Assembly (NCBI GenBank): GCA_023392115.1
Contig: JAEVZT010000574.1
Coordinates: forward strand, 1-8,382
Direction of reading: 5' to 3'
DNA: 8,382 bases
Origin: Chloroflexota bacterium
GTDB lineage: Bacteria; Chloroflexota; Anaerolineae; Aggregatilineales; Phototrophicaceae
The notes beneath the pieces were generated by a model. It ran no database searches. It worked only from the letters and a program-made list of their open reading frames with translations, and was not told the DNA's origin. A program made the position numbers and the translations under genes. Every line of letters starts with the position of its first letter. Position 1 is the stretch's first letter. Positions 1 to 5,900 of the stretch are shown one piece after another.

Positions 1-790
1 TGTCGTCAAGGTCGTTGTCGCGCCCGATGATCGATAGGTAGCCGCGCCCTACATCCTTCGTCACGATCGGTGATACCAGCCGCGCTAAGCCGGGGGTTGG
101 CAGCGACTGCATCAGCACCGGGTTTTCGATCTCGGTGACGCGGTGGCGATCTTGCAAGTCGACCGGCAGGTTATCGAGCTTGCGCAGGAAGTTTTCGACG
201 TCTTCCCACAGCGCGACGAACTGCGGCTGTACCGAACTGTAGAGGATTTGCAGTCGTTTATCCTGCACGATCACCGATTTGTTGGTCAGCCGTGCCATCG
301 ACAGGACGAGTTCCGACATGCCTTCATTGCGCGACGAGATTTGCGTCAACTGGCGGTAGATCTGCGTTCCGCGCCGCTCAATCTGCCCCTTGTGATCGAC
401 GAGCAGGCTGACGACGGCTTTTTCGACCATGCGAATGCGGCTGCCCAGCGGCAGCGCCATGACCGGGATGCTGTAAGCGTTCGCCTCGGCGATCGCCGTC
501 GGGGAAGGGGGATCGCTCAGGACGACGGCGGACGCATGGGTTTCTGAAGCCCAACGCACTACGTCGACGTCGGAGCTGTGACGAGTCCCGTTGCCTTCGA
601 CCGGCGCGACGAGGACGAGTTCATCTTTTTGCAGGGTTTTCGCCGTAACGCCGTCTTCGGGATGAATCACCGTCGTCCACGAGACGGGACGGCTGAACAG
701 CAGTCCCTCACCCGCGACGACTCGCGTTCCAAGCGGCAGCGCCAGCTTACGCACATCTTCGACCGTTACGCGGGGGGTGGTATCTGTCAT
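1..790 (-). CDS. PucR-family transcriptional regulator, N-terminal part (3' end beyond window)
   Basis: The minus strand is open from an ATG at 790 to the window edge, giving 263 residues with no stop and no frameshift. Residues 1-125 have the pattern of the PucR N-terminal domain: TVEDVRKLALPLGTRVVAG, then a GLLFSRPVSWTTVI stretch, a KDELVLV segment and an alternating A-V-V-L / I-P-V-M-A-L core. Residues 125-160 look like a helical linker and residues 163-263 like a GAF/PAS-like sensor segment ending GRGYLSIIGRDNDLDD. In this family a CdaR GGDEF-like domain and a C-terminal PucR helix-turn-helix normally follow; here they would lie beyond position 1. Family members are usually cytoplasmic DNA-binding regulators of purine, allantoin, amino-acid or other catabolic genes; the ligand cannot be read here. 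The ATG is preceded by GAAGG (796-800) at 5 bases. The gene follows the membrane-protein gene on the same strand with a 75-base gap and probably has its own promoter. Family call is fairly sure, target unknown. Confidence 0.85.
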   Translation of the reverse strand, partial: MTDTTPRVTVEDVRKLALPLGTRVVAGEGLLFSRPVSWTTVIHPEDGVTAKTLQKDELVLVAPVEGNGTRHSSDVDVVRWASETHASAVVLSDPPSPTAIAEANAYSIPVMALPLGSRIRMVEKAVVSLLVDHKGQIERRGTQIYRQLTQISSRNEGMSELVLSMARLTNKSVIVQDKRLQILYSSVQPQFVALWEDVENFLRKLDNLPVDLQDRHRVTEIENPVLMQSLPTPGLARLVSPIVTKDVGRGYLSIIGRDNDLDD

Positions 791-815
791 TGGAACCTTC
801 AGGCAATATGCACAA

Positions 816-833
816 TATTTCACTCATGAAATA
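816..833. promoter_or_regulatory. Perfect inverted repeat upstream of the PucR-family gene, possible operator
   Basis: A 7-base perfect inverted repeat (TATTTCA, 4-base spacer CTCA, TGAAATA) lies 26-43 bases upstream of the regulator's ATG. One arm coincides with the possible -10 element on the minus strand. The hairpin is AT-rich and has no following T-run, so a terminator is unlikely. An operator, perhaps for autoregulation, is the better guess. The symmetry is seen directly; the function is inferred. Confidence 0.45.
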
Positions 834-856
834 GCTCATTTCCGGCGAAAAGTCAA
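828..856 (-). promoter_or_regulatory. Possible promoter for the PucR-family gene
   Basis: On the minus strand TTGACT (851-856) is followed after 17 bases by TATTTC (828-833). The -35 is good and the -10 is weak (3 of 6). The -10 sits inside the inverted repeat at 816-833, which would suit repression by an operator-bound protein. The predicted start would be about 35 bases before the ATG. Confidence 0.35.
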
Positions 857-865
857 TACGAGCTA

Positions 866-1252
866 CTACGTTTCTCCGGTAATGAGTCCAAAGACGATGA
901 CAATCGCGAATACGATCAGCGACTCGCCGAGAAAACTCTCGTTCGGGTCGATGCGCAGGGTGTAAAACGTGAACATTAGCATGACCACGCCGGCGATCCA
1001 CGTGATGGGGCTGACGTGCCAGCGGCGCACATACTGGTATGTGCCCGAACCGAGTAGGATCAGCGCCCCCGCGAGCGGAATCAGCCAGTTCGGCGCGCCT
1101 GTCCCTTCGGGCAGCAGTTCGATCACCGCGAAGACGATCACCAGCAGCGCCCACGTCAGGCGTTCGGCGCGCAGTTCGCGCTCGCCCTTGCGCCGGGTCG
1201 TCGCGCGGGTGGTTGACGATGAAGACCGGCGGGTACTTCTCTTTCTCGCCAT
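866..1252 (-). CDS. Small four-helix membrane protein of unknown function
   Basis: This 128-residue protein was not recognised. The first 32 residues are very basic and rich in Ser, Thr and Arg (MARKRSTRRSSSSTTR...RERLT-like composition) and probably stay in the cytoplasm. Four hydrophobic stretches follow at about 33-47, 55-73, 83-98 and 108-125, which predicts an integral membrane protein with short loops. A WxxxxYxxRRWH-like basic patch lies between helices 2 and 3 (Y72-H79). The open frame extends upstream to 1429, but I chose the ATG at 1252 because AGAGG sits just upstream (4-base spacing), because the upstream extension overlaps the pfkA start and promoter, and because the protein has a sensible N-terminus from there. 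It is divergent from pfkA and in tandem with the downstream PucR-family gene. No function is proposed. Confidence 0.75.
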   Translation of the reverse strand: MARKRSTRRSSSSTTRATTRRKGERELRAERLTWALLVIVFAVIELLPEGTGAPNWLIPLAGALILLGSGTYQYVRRWHVSPITWIAGVVMLMFTFYTLRIDPNESFLGESLIVFAIVIVFGLITGET

Positions 1253-1284
1253 GCAACCTCTGTTTAATGAGAAATCGACCCGAT

Positions 1285-1293
1285 ATTTTAACA
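1285..1293 (-). promoter_or_regulatory. Possible extended -10 promoter for the small membrane protein
   Basis: The minus strand reads TGT followed by TAAAAT (1285-1290), an extended -10 form (TGnTAAAAT). No convincing -35 is found at 16-18 bases. The predicted start would be about 26 bases before the ATG at 1252. Confidence 0.4.
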
Positions 1294-1313
1294 CAAATGT
1301 GCGTGTCTTGCTG

Positions 1314-1319
1314 TATAAT
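1314..1319 (+). promoter_or_regulatory. -10 element of the likely pfkA promoter
   Basis: A perfect TATAAT lies 51 bases before the pfkA ATG, which predicts a leader of about 45 bases. The -35 is poor: TTAACA at 1288-1293 would leave a 20-base spacer. The element sits only 23 bases from the opposing -10 of the divergent membrane-protein gene, so the two promoters overlap. Confidence 0.5.
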
Positions 1320-1370
1320 GCGGCGCTTGAACGCCATAATGTTAACAGCACAAGATGCGGCTCTAGGTTG

Positions 1371-2444
1371 ATGAAGACGATAGGCATACTCACGGGCGGC
1401 GGCGATGCGCCCGGTTTGAACGCAGTCATTCGAGCGGCGGTATTGACGGCGAAAATCCGTTACGGTTGGTCAGTTGTCGGCATCCGTCAGGGGTTTGACG
1501 GGCTGTTGAACGACGCCGCGCCCATGCACCTGAATGAAACTAACGTGCGCCATCTCCTGCCGCGCGGTGGGACGATCCTCGGCGCCGTCAATTCCGGCAA
1601 CCCGTTCCTGCGTCCGGTCGAGCAGGTCAACGGAGTGGTGACGCGTGTCGACGTTTCGCATGAAGCCTTGACGCGGCTCGACTCGCTCGGCATCGAGGCG
1701 TTGATCGTCGCCGGCGGCGACGGCACAATGGCGATCGCGCAGAAGTTGCTCGCGCTCGGCGCGCGGATCGTCGGCGTGCCGAAGACGATCGACAACGACC
1801 TCGCCGGGACGGATGTAACGTTCGGCTTCGACTCGGCGATCCTGACGGCGACCGAGGCGCTCGACAAGCTCCAGACAACCGCCGAGAGTCACCACCGCGT
1901 GATGGTGCTGGAAGTCATGGGGCGAAACGCGGGCTGGATCGCGCTCAAGGCGGGCGTTGCCGGCGGCGCGGACGCGATCCTGATCCCGGAAATTCCGTTC
2001 GATGTCGGCGTCGTCTGCGACTGCATCCAGAAGGGGCGCGCCGAAGGACGAAACTACAGCTTGATCGTCGTCGCCGAGGGGGCGATGCCGCGCGGTGGGT
2101 CGCAGGAGTACTACATCCGCGATGGTGGTATGATGCGGCTTGGCGGGATCGGCTTCGTCGTCGGCAACATGATCAACGACTGCATTGGCGCGGACGTGCG
2201 CGTGACGGTGCTCGGACACCTTCAGCGCGGCGGACAGCCGTCGCCGCACGATCGCTGGCTGGCGACGCGCTTCGGCGCGGCAGCCGTCGAACTGGTCGCG
2301 CAGCAGAAATGGGGCTACATGGTCGCGCTGCGCGGCGAGGATATCGACTCGGTGCCGATCGATGAAGCCGTGCAGCGAAAGCGGGTCGATCCTGACGGCG
2401 ACACGGTGCAAATGGCGCGCGCGTTAGGGATCGTGTTTGGTTAA
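1371..2444 (+). CDS. pfkA: 6-phosphofructokinase (PfkA family, probably ATP-dependent, mixed-substrate clade)
   Basis: This 357-residue cytoplasmic enzyme phosphorylates fructose 6-phosphate to fructose 1,6-bisphosphate, the committing step of glycolysis. Visible motifs are GGGDAPGLNAVIR (9-21), the phosphate-donor loop GGDGT (115-119), the catalytic PKTIDND (137-143, base equivalent to E. coli Asp127 at D141), MGRNAGW (183-189) and the sugar-phosphate-binding GHLQRGG (282-288). The residue equivalent to E. coli 104 is Gly (G118), as in ATP-using enzymes. The residue equivalent to 124 is Lys (K138), as in PPi-using and mixed-substrate enzymes. This Gly/Lys pair fits the actinobacterial-type ATP-dependent members of the mixed clade, so ATP is the likelier donor. 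The open frame extends upstream to 969, but homology begins at MKTIGILTGGGD, so the ATG at 1371 is chosen; the Shine-Dalgarno (TAGG) is weak. The 3' end overlaps the LCP gene by 8 bases. Confidence 0.93.
   Translation: MKTIGILTGGGDAPGLNAVIRAAVLTAKIRYGWSVVGIRQGFDGLLNDAAPMHLNETNVRHLLPRGGTILGAVNSGNPFLRPVEQVNGVVTRVDVSHEALTRLDSLGIEALIVAGGDGTMAIAQKLLALGARIVGVPKTIDNDLAGTDVTFGFDSAILTATEALDKLQTTAESHHRVMVLEVMGRNAGWIALKAGVAGGADAILIPEIPFDVGVVCDCIQKGRAEGRNYSLIVVAEGAMPRGGSQEYYIRDGGMMRLGGIGFVVGNMINDCIGADVRVTVLGHLQRGGQPSPHDRWLATRFGAAAVELVAQQKWGYMVALRGEDIDSVPIDEAVQRKRVDPDGDTVQMARALGIVFG
2426..2430 (+). promoter_or_regulatory. Ribosome binding site deciding the LCP gene start
   Basis: AGGGA ends 6 bases before a TTG at 2437 and lies inside the last codons of pfkA. 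The first in-frame ATG (2449) would be 18 bases away, too far for this site. This favours the TTG start and an 8-base overlap with pfkA. Confidence 0.55.
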
Positions 2445-3345
2445 GCTGATGCAGTATTCAAGGACATCAATTGCCCGCCCGCCTCAGCGCCGGCGCGGAT
2501 CAAACCTGTGGCTGATGCTGTTCATCATCGCCATGATCCCCGTCTTCCTGTGCGGATTCAGCTTTCTGGCATACGTCGTCTTTCCGCCCGCGCCGCTGAC
2601 AGTGCTGGTGATGGGGCTGGACGCGCGTTCGGGCGAGGGCTTCCAGTCGCGCACCGACGCTGTAATGGTCATGAAGATCGATCCGGCGCGCTTGCAGGTC
2701 AATCTTCTGTCGATTCCGCGCGACCTGCACCTGAATGTGCCACGCTATGGCTTCGAGCGCGTCAACACGGTTAACCTGCTCGGGGAAATGGAAAGCGCTG
2801 GAACGGGACCGGCGCTGCTCACAGAGGCGATTGACATCAACTTTGGCGTCAAGCCTGACCGCTACGTGCGCTTGAACTTCGACGGCTTCGTCCGCATGAT
2901 CGACGCGGTTGGCGGGGTGAACATCGACGTGGAACGGGCAATTGTCGATCACGCCTACCCGACGCCGGACGGCGGGACGATCAGCATTCGTTTTGAACCG
3001 GGCTGGCAGCACATGGACGGCGAGCGGGCGCTGATGTACGCGCGGACACGCCACGCCGACGACGACTACGCCCGCGCCGCGCGTCAGCAGCAGGTGATCG
3101 GCGCGGTCGCCGCCAAGCTGATCAATCCGGTTCACTGGGGGAGTTTCGTCGCCGCGCTGCTCGGCGCTGTCGACACCGACATGACGATTCTCGATGCCGC
3201 CGCGCTCGCGCCGCCGGTGCTTCTCAGCGGCGGGCGCTTCAACACGCTGGTCGTCAACCGCGAGTACATCACTTCGGCGGAAGGCGTCGCCGTGCCGAAC
3301 TTCATCGCGCTTGAGCCGTGGATACGGGAATATCTGGCGGACTGA
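2437..3345 (+). CDS. LytR-CpsA-Psr (LCP) family cell-wall glycopolymer ligase
   Basis: This is a 302-residue membrane-anchored protein with a basic cytoplasmic tail (1-23), one transmembrane helix (about 24-48) and an external LCP domain (about 55-230). LCP enzymes transfer polyprenyl-linked glycopolymers such as teichoic acids, capsule or other wall polymers to peptidoglycan or protein. Family hallmarks are the SRTDAVMVMKID segment (71-82), SIPRDL (92-97), the RVNTVN segment (108-113), FDGFVRMIDAVGGVNIDV (148-165), and MDGERALMYARTRH with the following DDDYARAARQQQVI (193-221); the conserved Arg and Asp residues that bind the pyrophosphate lipid are present. The C-terminal region (230-302) is less conserved. 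I chose TTG at 2437 because of the AGGGA at 6 bases; the alternative is the ATG at 2449, four residues shorter. Overlap with pfkA implies co-transcription and translational coupling. The substrate polymer cannot be told. Confidence 0.9.
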   Translation: MVKLMQYSRTSIARPPQRRRGSNLWLMLFIIAMIPVFLCGFSFLAYVVFPPAPLTVLVMGLDARSGEGFQSRTDAVMVMKIDPARLQVNLLSIPRDLHLNVPRYGFERVNTVNLLGEMESAGTGPALLTEAIDINFGVKPDRYVRLNFDGFVRMIDAVGGVNIDVERAIVDHAYPTPDGGTISIRFEPGWQHMDGERALMYARTRHADDDYARAARQQQVIGAVAAKLINPVHWGSFVAALLGAVDTDMTILDAAALAPPVLLSGGRFNTLVVNREYITSAEGVAVPNFIALEPWIREYLAD

Positions 3346-3348
3346 CTC

Positions 3349-3777
3349 TTACGCCGTCGGCGGCTTTTCGCGCATCAGACGGTCGTAGGCGCCCTGCCAG
3401 AGCGACTCTTTGCGCGTCATCTTGGTGATCTTGATGTCGTTGAAGTACGGGAACAGTTTGACCATCAACTGCGGCAGTTCGCCCCAGTTGTCGCTGTATA
3501 CAACCGCTTGCAGTTGATCCGCCATACGCCCCGCCCATTCCCAGCGCTGGCGCAGTTCGTCGGCTTTCATCCAGTAATCTCGCTTTTCCCACGCGGCGGC
3601 GGAAACGTCGATTCCCTCGTCGATTTCGCGCAGGCAGTAGGCGAGCATCGCCGTCATATCCTTGACCTCGGCGTCGATTTCCTGCTTCTGAGTCAGGCGG
3701 CGCAGTAATTCGGCGCTCGTCCGCATCAGGTTGCCCCGCTGCTTGCCGGCGCTGTCAGGGTTGATCACACGACCCAT
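3349..3777 (-). CDS. Small helical protein of unknown function, third gene of the unknown cluster
   Basis: This 142-residue protein was not recognised. It has no signal peptide, no membrane segment and no Cys-based metal site (the only Cys is C48). Composition and spacing suggest almost all alpha-helix. The N-terminus MGRVINPDSAGKQRGNLMR is basic, and a long helical stretch follows (20-55). A Trp-rich helical part runs from about 63 to 98 (W63, W69, W79, W81, W98), and the C-terminus is basic (KITKMTRKESLWQGAYDRLMR). The ATG at 3777 has a strong AAGGAGA five bases upstream that overlaps the stop codon of the preceding gene, so translation is probably coupled. The regular gene spacing and strong ribosome site support a real gene. 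It could be a subunit or regulator acting with the two upstream products. No function is assigned. Confidence 0.75.
   Translation of the reverse strand: MGRVINPDSAGKQRGNLMRTSAELLRRLTQKQEIDAEVKDMTAMLAYCLREIDEGIDVSAAAWEKRDYWMKADELRQRWEWAGRMADQLQAVVYSDNWGELPQLMVKLFPYFNDIKITKMTRKESLWQGAYDRLMREKPPTA
3353..3368 (+). terminator. Compact hairpin plus T4, possible terminator of the pfkA-LCP operon
   Basis: Eight bases after the LCP stop, GCCG and CGGC enclose a TCGG tetraloop and are followed directly by TTTT. The stem is only 4 base pairs, so this is a weak intrinsic terminator at best. It lies inside the last codons of the converging minus-strand gene. With a 3-base gap between stops there is no other room for a terminator. 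Confidence 0.3.
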
Positions 3778-3781
3778 GCGT

Positions 3782-3788
3782 TCTCCTT
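3782..3788 (-). promoter_or_regulatory. Strong ribosome binding site overlapping the upstream stop codon
   Basis: AAGGAGA on the minus strand sits 4-5 bases before the ATG at 3777 and shares two bases with the TAA (3787-3789) of the preceding gene. This geometry favours coupled translation of the second and third genes of the cluster. Confidence 0.7.
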
Positions 3789-4224
3789 AGGTTTCCGTCG
3801 GGCGAATGCCCTTGTAGATTCGTCCGCCGCTCAGTGTTTTCAGGATCACCGACGCCGGACGCCCGACGTACTCCGCGATCTCGCGCGAGGAAAGCGGGCG
3901 GTTGTCGTTTGCCAGAAATACGCGAAAAATGCCGTCCACGACTGACGTGTGCGGGTTGATGAAATCAGGGTCTTGAGCCGCGCTGCGGATCGCCATTTGC
4001 AGCTCGTCGAGGCGGCTGATTTCGCCGGTTTCGGGGTCAATGTAGTCCAGCGTCCGGCTTTCGCCCTGCATCATCAGGCGCTCGCGCTGCTCTGGTGACA
4101 GGTGGCTGAGTAAATAGGTGCGCAGGTCTTCGCCGCCGCGCTCCCACCAACTGTAGTCGATATGGAAACGGGTATCGAGCGTCGGCTTGACCAGCGCACT
4201 GGGTTTTGCGGGGGGGGATTGCAT
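3787..4224 (-). CDS. Unknown protein with helix-turn-helix-like C-terminus, second gene of the unknown cluster
   Basis: This 145-residue protein was not recognised. The N-terminal 15 residues are Pro/Lys-rich and probably disordered. Residues 20-52 hold a motif with paired Trp (FHIDYSWWERGGEDLR) followed by a helix (SPEQRERL). Residues 60-85 contain a DPETGEI turn and a helix. Residues 94-142 look like a winged or simple helix-turn-helix: a first helix (VVDGIFRVFLAN), then RPLSSREIAEYVGRPASVILKTL, a usual helix-turn-helix pattern, then a GGRIYKGIRP hairpin that could be a wing or DNA-contacting loop. No membrane segment or enzyme motif is seen. The ATG at 4224 follows AGGAG with a 9-base spacing. 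The gene is 20 bases after the first gene and 9 bases before the third, so one operon is very likely. DNA binding is an inference from pattern only. Confidence 0.75.
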   Translation of the reverse strand: MQSPPAKPSALVKPTLDTRFHIDYSWWERGGEDLRTYLLSHLSPEQRERLMMQGESRTLDYIDPETGEISRLDELQMAIRSAAQDPDFINPHTSVVDGIFRVFLANDNRPLSSREIAEYVGRPASVILKTLSGGRIYKGIRPTET

Positions 4225-4244
4225 CTCATCACGCTCCTAGTCGC

Positions 4245-5816
4245 CTAGCTGCCGCTCAATCTCCAGTAATGATTGCCGACATATTCGAATTCAGGATCAG
4301 TATTCAGGGCAGCGAAGATCGGTCCGGGCGGGCAGCGGCGCAAGATGTTAGCAACACTGTACAGGGTTTTGGCATGAACGGTGCCCTGCGGCGACAGGCG
4401 GTTCAAGTCGGCGATCAGCGCGCGCAGGATCGCCGTCAATGTTCGCTTTTGCGACTGAACGCTCTGGCGTGCCGCGTCCGCGCCGTCAACATCGTCTATC
4501 CACATGATCATCAGGTCGTCGTATTCCGCGCCGATCGACCGCCGCTGGTCTTCGATTGATAGGACTCCGGCGTTCGGCGTCACGACGCGCACCCACTCGG
4601 TACGCGGACGGTGAGCGCGGTAGTCGACGATGATCTTGCCCCGTTCATCGCCGCGTCGAATTTCGATGAATGTGCCTGCCGGCAGCTTGTGCTTCTCGTA
4701 AAAGTCTTTCAACCCGAACACGTAGCGGTCGGGGCGCACGACCCAACCCGAATACTCCTCGCCATCCTGCCCGTCGATCAGCGTCACGGCGATGCGCTGC
4801 GTGCGCCGCGCTGTCGGGAAGATGCGGCGCATTTTGGTGTTCAGCGGCAGCGTCCCGGCGCGCCAGTGCGGGTAGGTCAGCGTCAGCGTGACCTCGTTGA
4901 CCTCGACATCTTCATCTTCTTCATCGGTTTCCAGCGACCACTCATCGTCGATTTCAGCTTCGAGGGCTTCCTGTTCCGACGAGAGCAGAGTCGGGTCATA
5001 TTCGATTGACGTGTATTTCAGGCTGGCAGGCGTGCTGCGGATTTCTTGCGGTTCAAAGCGGCGCTGATAGCAGAGGACGGTGTTGATCGGTCCGACTTCG
5101 TCGAAGCGTTCGTCACTGTTGAGCGCGTCATTCAGGCTGAAGATTTGCGGCTCGACGCGTGACGACCCCAAGCCGCCGATCTCGTTGAGAATCTGCTCCG
5201 TCGGCAGCGGACCACCGCCGTGCATGTCGAGGACGGCTTCGGCGAGGTTGAGGTAGCCTTCGTTGACGTCGAGCATCAACCCGCGCGAAAACCATTTGCC
5301 CGCCACGCTGACAAGATCGGAGTCGGTACGCAGGTGCTCGCGCAGCTTGGGCAGAATGTCCTGCCGGTGCTGCCGGAAGATGTCGTCGGCACTTCCGTCG
5401 AGCGCGGGCATGAGCAGGTCGTCACCCCATTCGCTGAGCTTGTGGGGCGCGGTCAGCTCCGCCGCGAACTCGCGCGATGCGTCGCCGTTGTCTTCGAACT
5501 GGACTTCGATCACGCTGAATGCGTCGTAATCAGGGTTCTCGCCGGGGCGCACGCCGACCACTTCCGCGACCTGATAGTCGAACAGTGGAAAGACGACCCG
5601 CTGTCCCACCTGATAGGCATTTGCCGGATTGTACGGCGTGACGTCCTTGAAGCGTTCGCGCTGAGCAGCGGCTTCCTGCTCGATGCGCCGTTCGACCAGC
5701 GCGCGCGCCATTTCATCGAGTCCCAGAGGGATTTCCCGTTCAAACAGCAGACTCGTCAAGTACTCTATATCGTCATCCGTCACTGTGAAATCGCGTATCC
5801 ATTGCTGACTTGACAT
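4245..5816 (-). CDS. Large multidomain protein of unknown function with winged-helix-like and beta-barrel-like segments, first gene of the unknown cluster
   Basis: This 523-residue protein has no signal peptide or membrane helix, so it is probably cytoplasmic. Segments in order: a helical or helix-turn-helix-like start (12-48, TDDDIEYLTSLLFEREIPLG then an Arg/Glu-rich helix); a small beta-barrel-like part (66-122, YQVGQRVVFP ... IEVQFEDNG ... REFAAEL); a helical linker (130-185); a winged-helix-like part (186-255, NLAEAVLDMHGGGPLPTEQI ... NSDERFDEVGP); an acidic linker (282-308, dense in Glu and Asp); a beta-rich part (318-412) that resembles a B3-type pseudobarrel; and a C-terminal winged-helix-like part (455-521, ending FEYVGNHYWRL). 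I chose the ATG at 5816, with GGAGG at 5828-5832 (11-base spacing), over an in-frame TTG at 5843 that has no ribosome site. It is transcribed divergently from rpmH from a good promoter. A role in DNA binding or transcription is inferred; no family name can be given. Confidence 0.8.
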   Translation of the reverse strand: MSSQQWIRDFTVTDDDIEYLTSLLFEREIPLGLDEMARALVERRIEQEAAAQRERFKDVTPYNPANAYQVGQRVVFPLFDYQVAEVVGVRPGENPDYDAFSVIEVQFEDNGDASREFAAELTAPHKLSEWGDDLLMPALDGSADDIFRQHRQDILPKLREHLRTDSDLVSVAGKWFSRGLMLDVNEGYLNLAEAVLDMHGGGPLPTEQILNEIGGLGSSRVEPQIFSLNDALNSDERFDEVGPINTVLCYQRRFEPQEIRSTPASLKYTSIEYDPTLLSSEQEALEAEIDDEWSLETDEEDEDVEVNEVTLTLTYPHWRAGTLPLNTKMRRIFPTARRTQRIAVTLIDGQDGEEYSGWVVRPDRYVFGLKDFYEKHKLPAGTFIEIRRGDERGKIIVDYRAHRPRTEWVRVVTPNAGVLSIEDQRRSIGAEYDDLMIMWIDDVDGADAARQSVQSQKRTLTAILRALIADLNRLSPQGTVHAKTLYSVANILRRCPPGPIFAALNTDPEFEYVGNHYWRLSGS

Positions 5817-5859
5817 GAGGTTTGCTGCCTCCGGAAACTTCAAAGGGGGGGAATACGTT

Positions 5860-5876
5860 AAACCAGAGTCCGGTTT
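5860..5876. repeat. Short inverted repeat in the leader of the unknown cluster
   Basis: AAACC and GGTTT flank a 7-base centre (AGAGTCC). It lies between the predicted transcription start and the ATG of the large unknown gene, so it could be a weak leader hairpin or an operator. Five base pairs could also arise by chance. Confidence 0.25.
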
Positions 5877-5900
5877 GGATTAGGTTAAAAGACGCGCTGA

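Noticed and set aside
481..540. Apparent frameshift in the regulator near a C-rich run
   Set aside because: Careful codon-by-codon reading of the minus strand shows one continuous frame through SDPPSPTAIAEANAY-type sequence, as expected for the domain.
143..829. Plus-strand open frames opposite the regulator gene (143-547 and 578-829)
   Set aside because: They are antisense to a continuous minus-strand frame that matches the PucR family; their products are Arg/Asp/His-rich without any recognisable pattern.
1322..1335. GGCG/CGCC hairpin in the pfkA leader as a riboswitch or attenuator
   Set aside because: A 4-base stem with no T-run and no larger fold in a leader of about 45 bases is too little to support a riboswitch.
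969..1370. N-terminal extension of the pfkA frame upstream of 1371
   Set aside because: It overlaps the antisense membrane-protein gene and the divergent promoters, and family similarity begins exactly at MKTIGILTGGG.
1470..2411. Long minus-strand open frame (313 codons) opposite pfkA
   Set aside because: It is a GC-rich shadow of pfkA with low-complexity Arg/Asp/His-rich composition and no ribosome site seen.
2500..3135. Minus-strand open frame (211 codons) opposite the LCP gene
   Set aside because: The LCP frame carries all conserved motifs; the antisense product has a shadow-like composition.
5220..5813. Plus-strand open frame (197 codons) opposite the large unknown gene
   Set aside because: The minus-strand frame is much longer, has a promoter and ribosome site, and belongs to an operon; the plus-strand product looks like a shadow.
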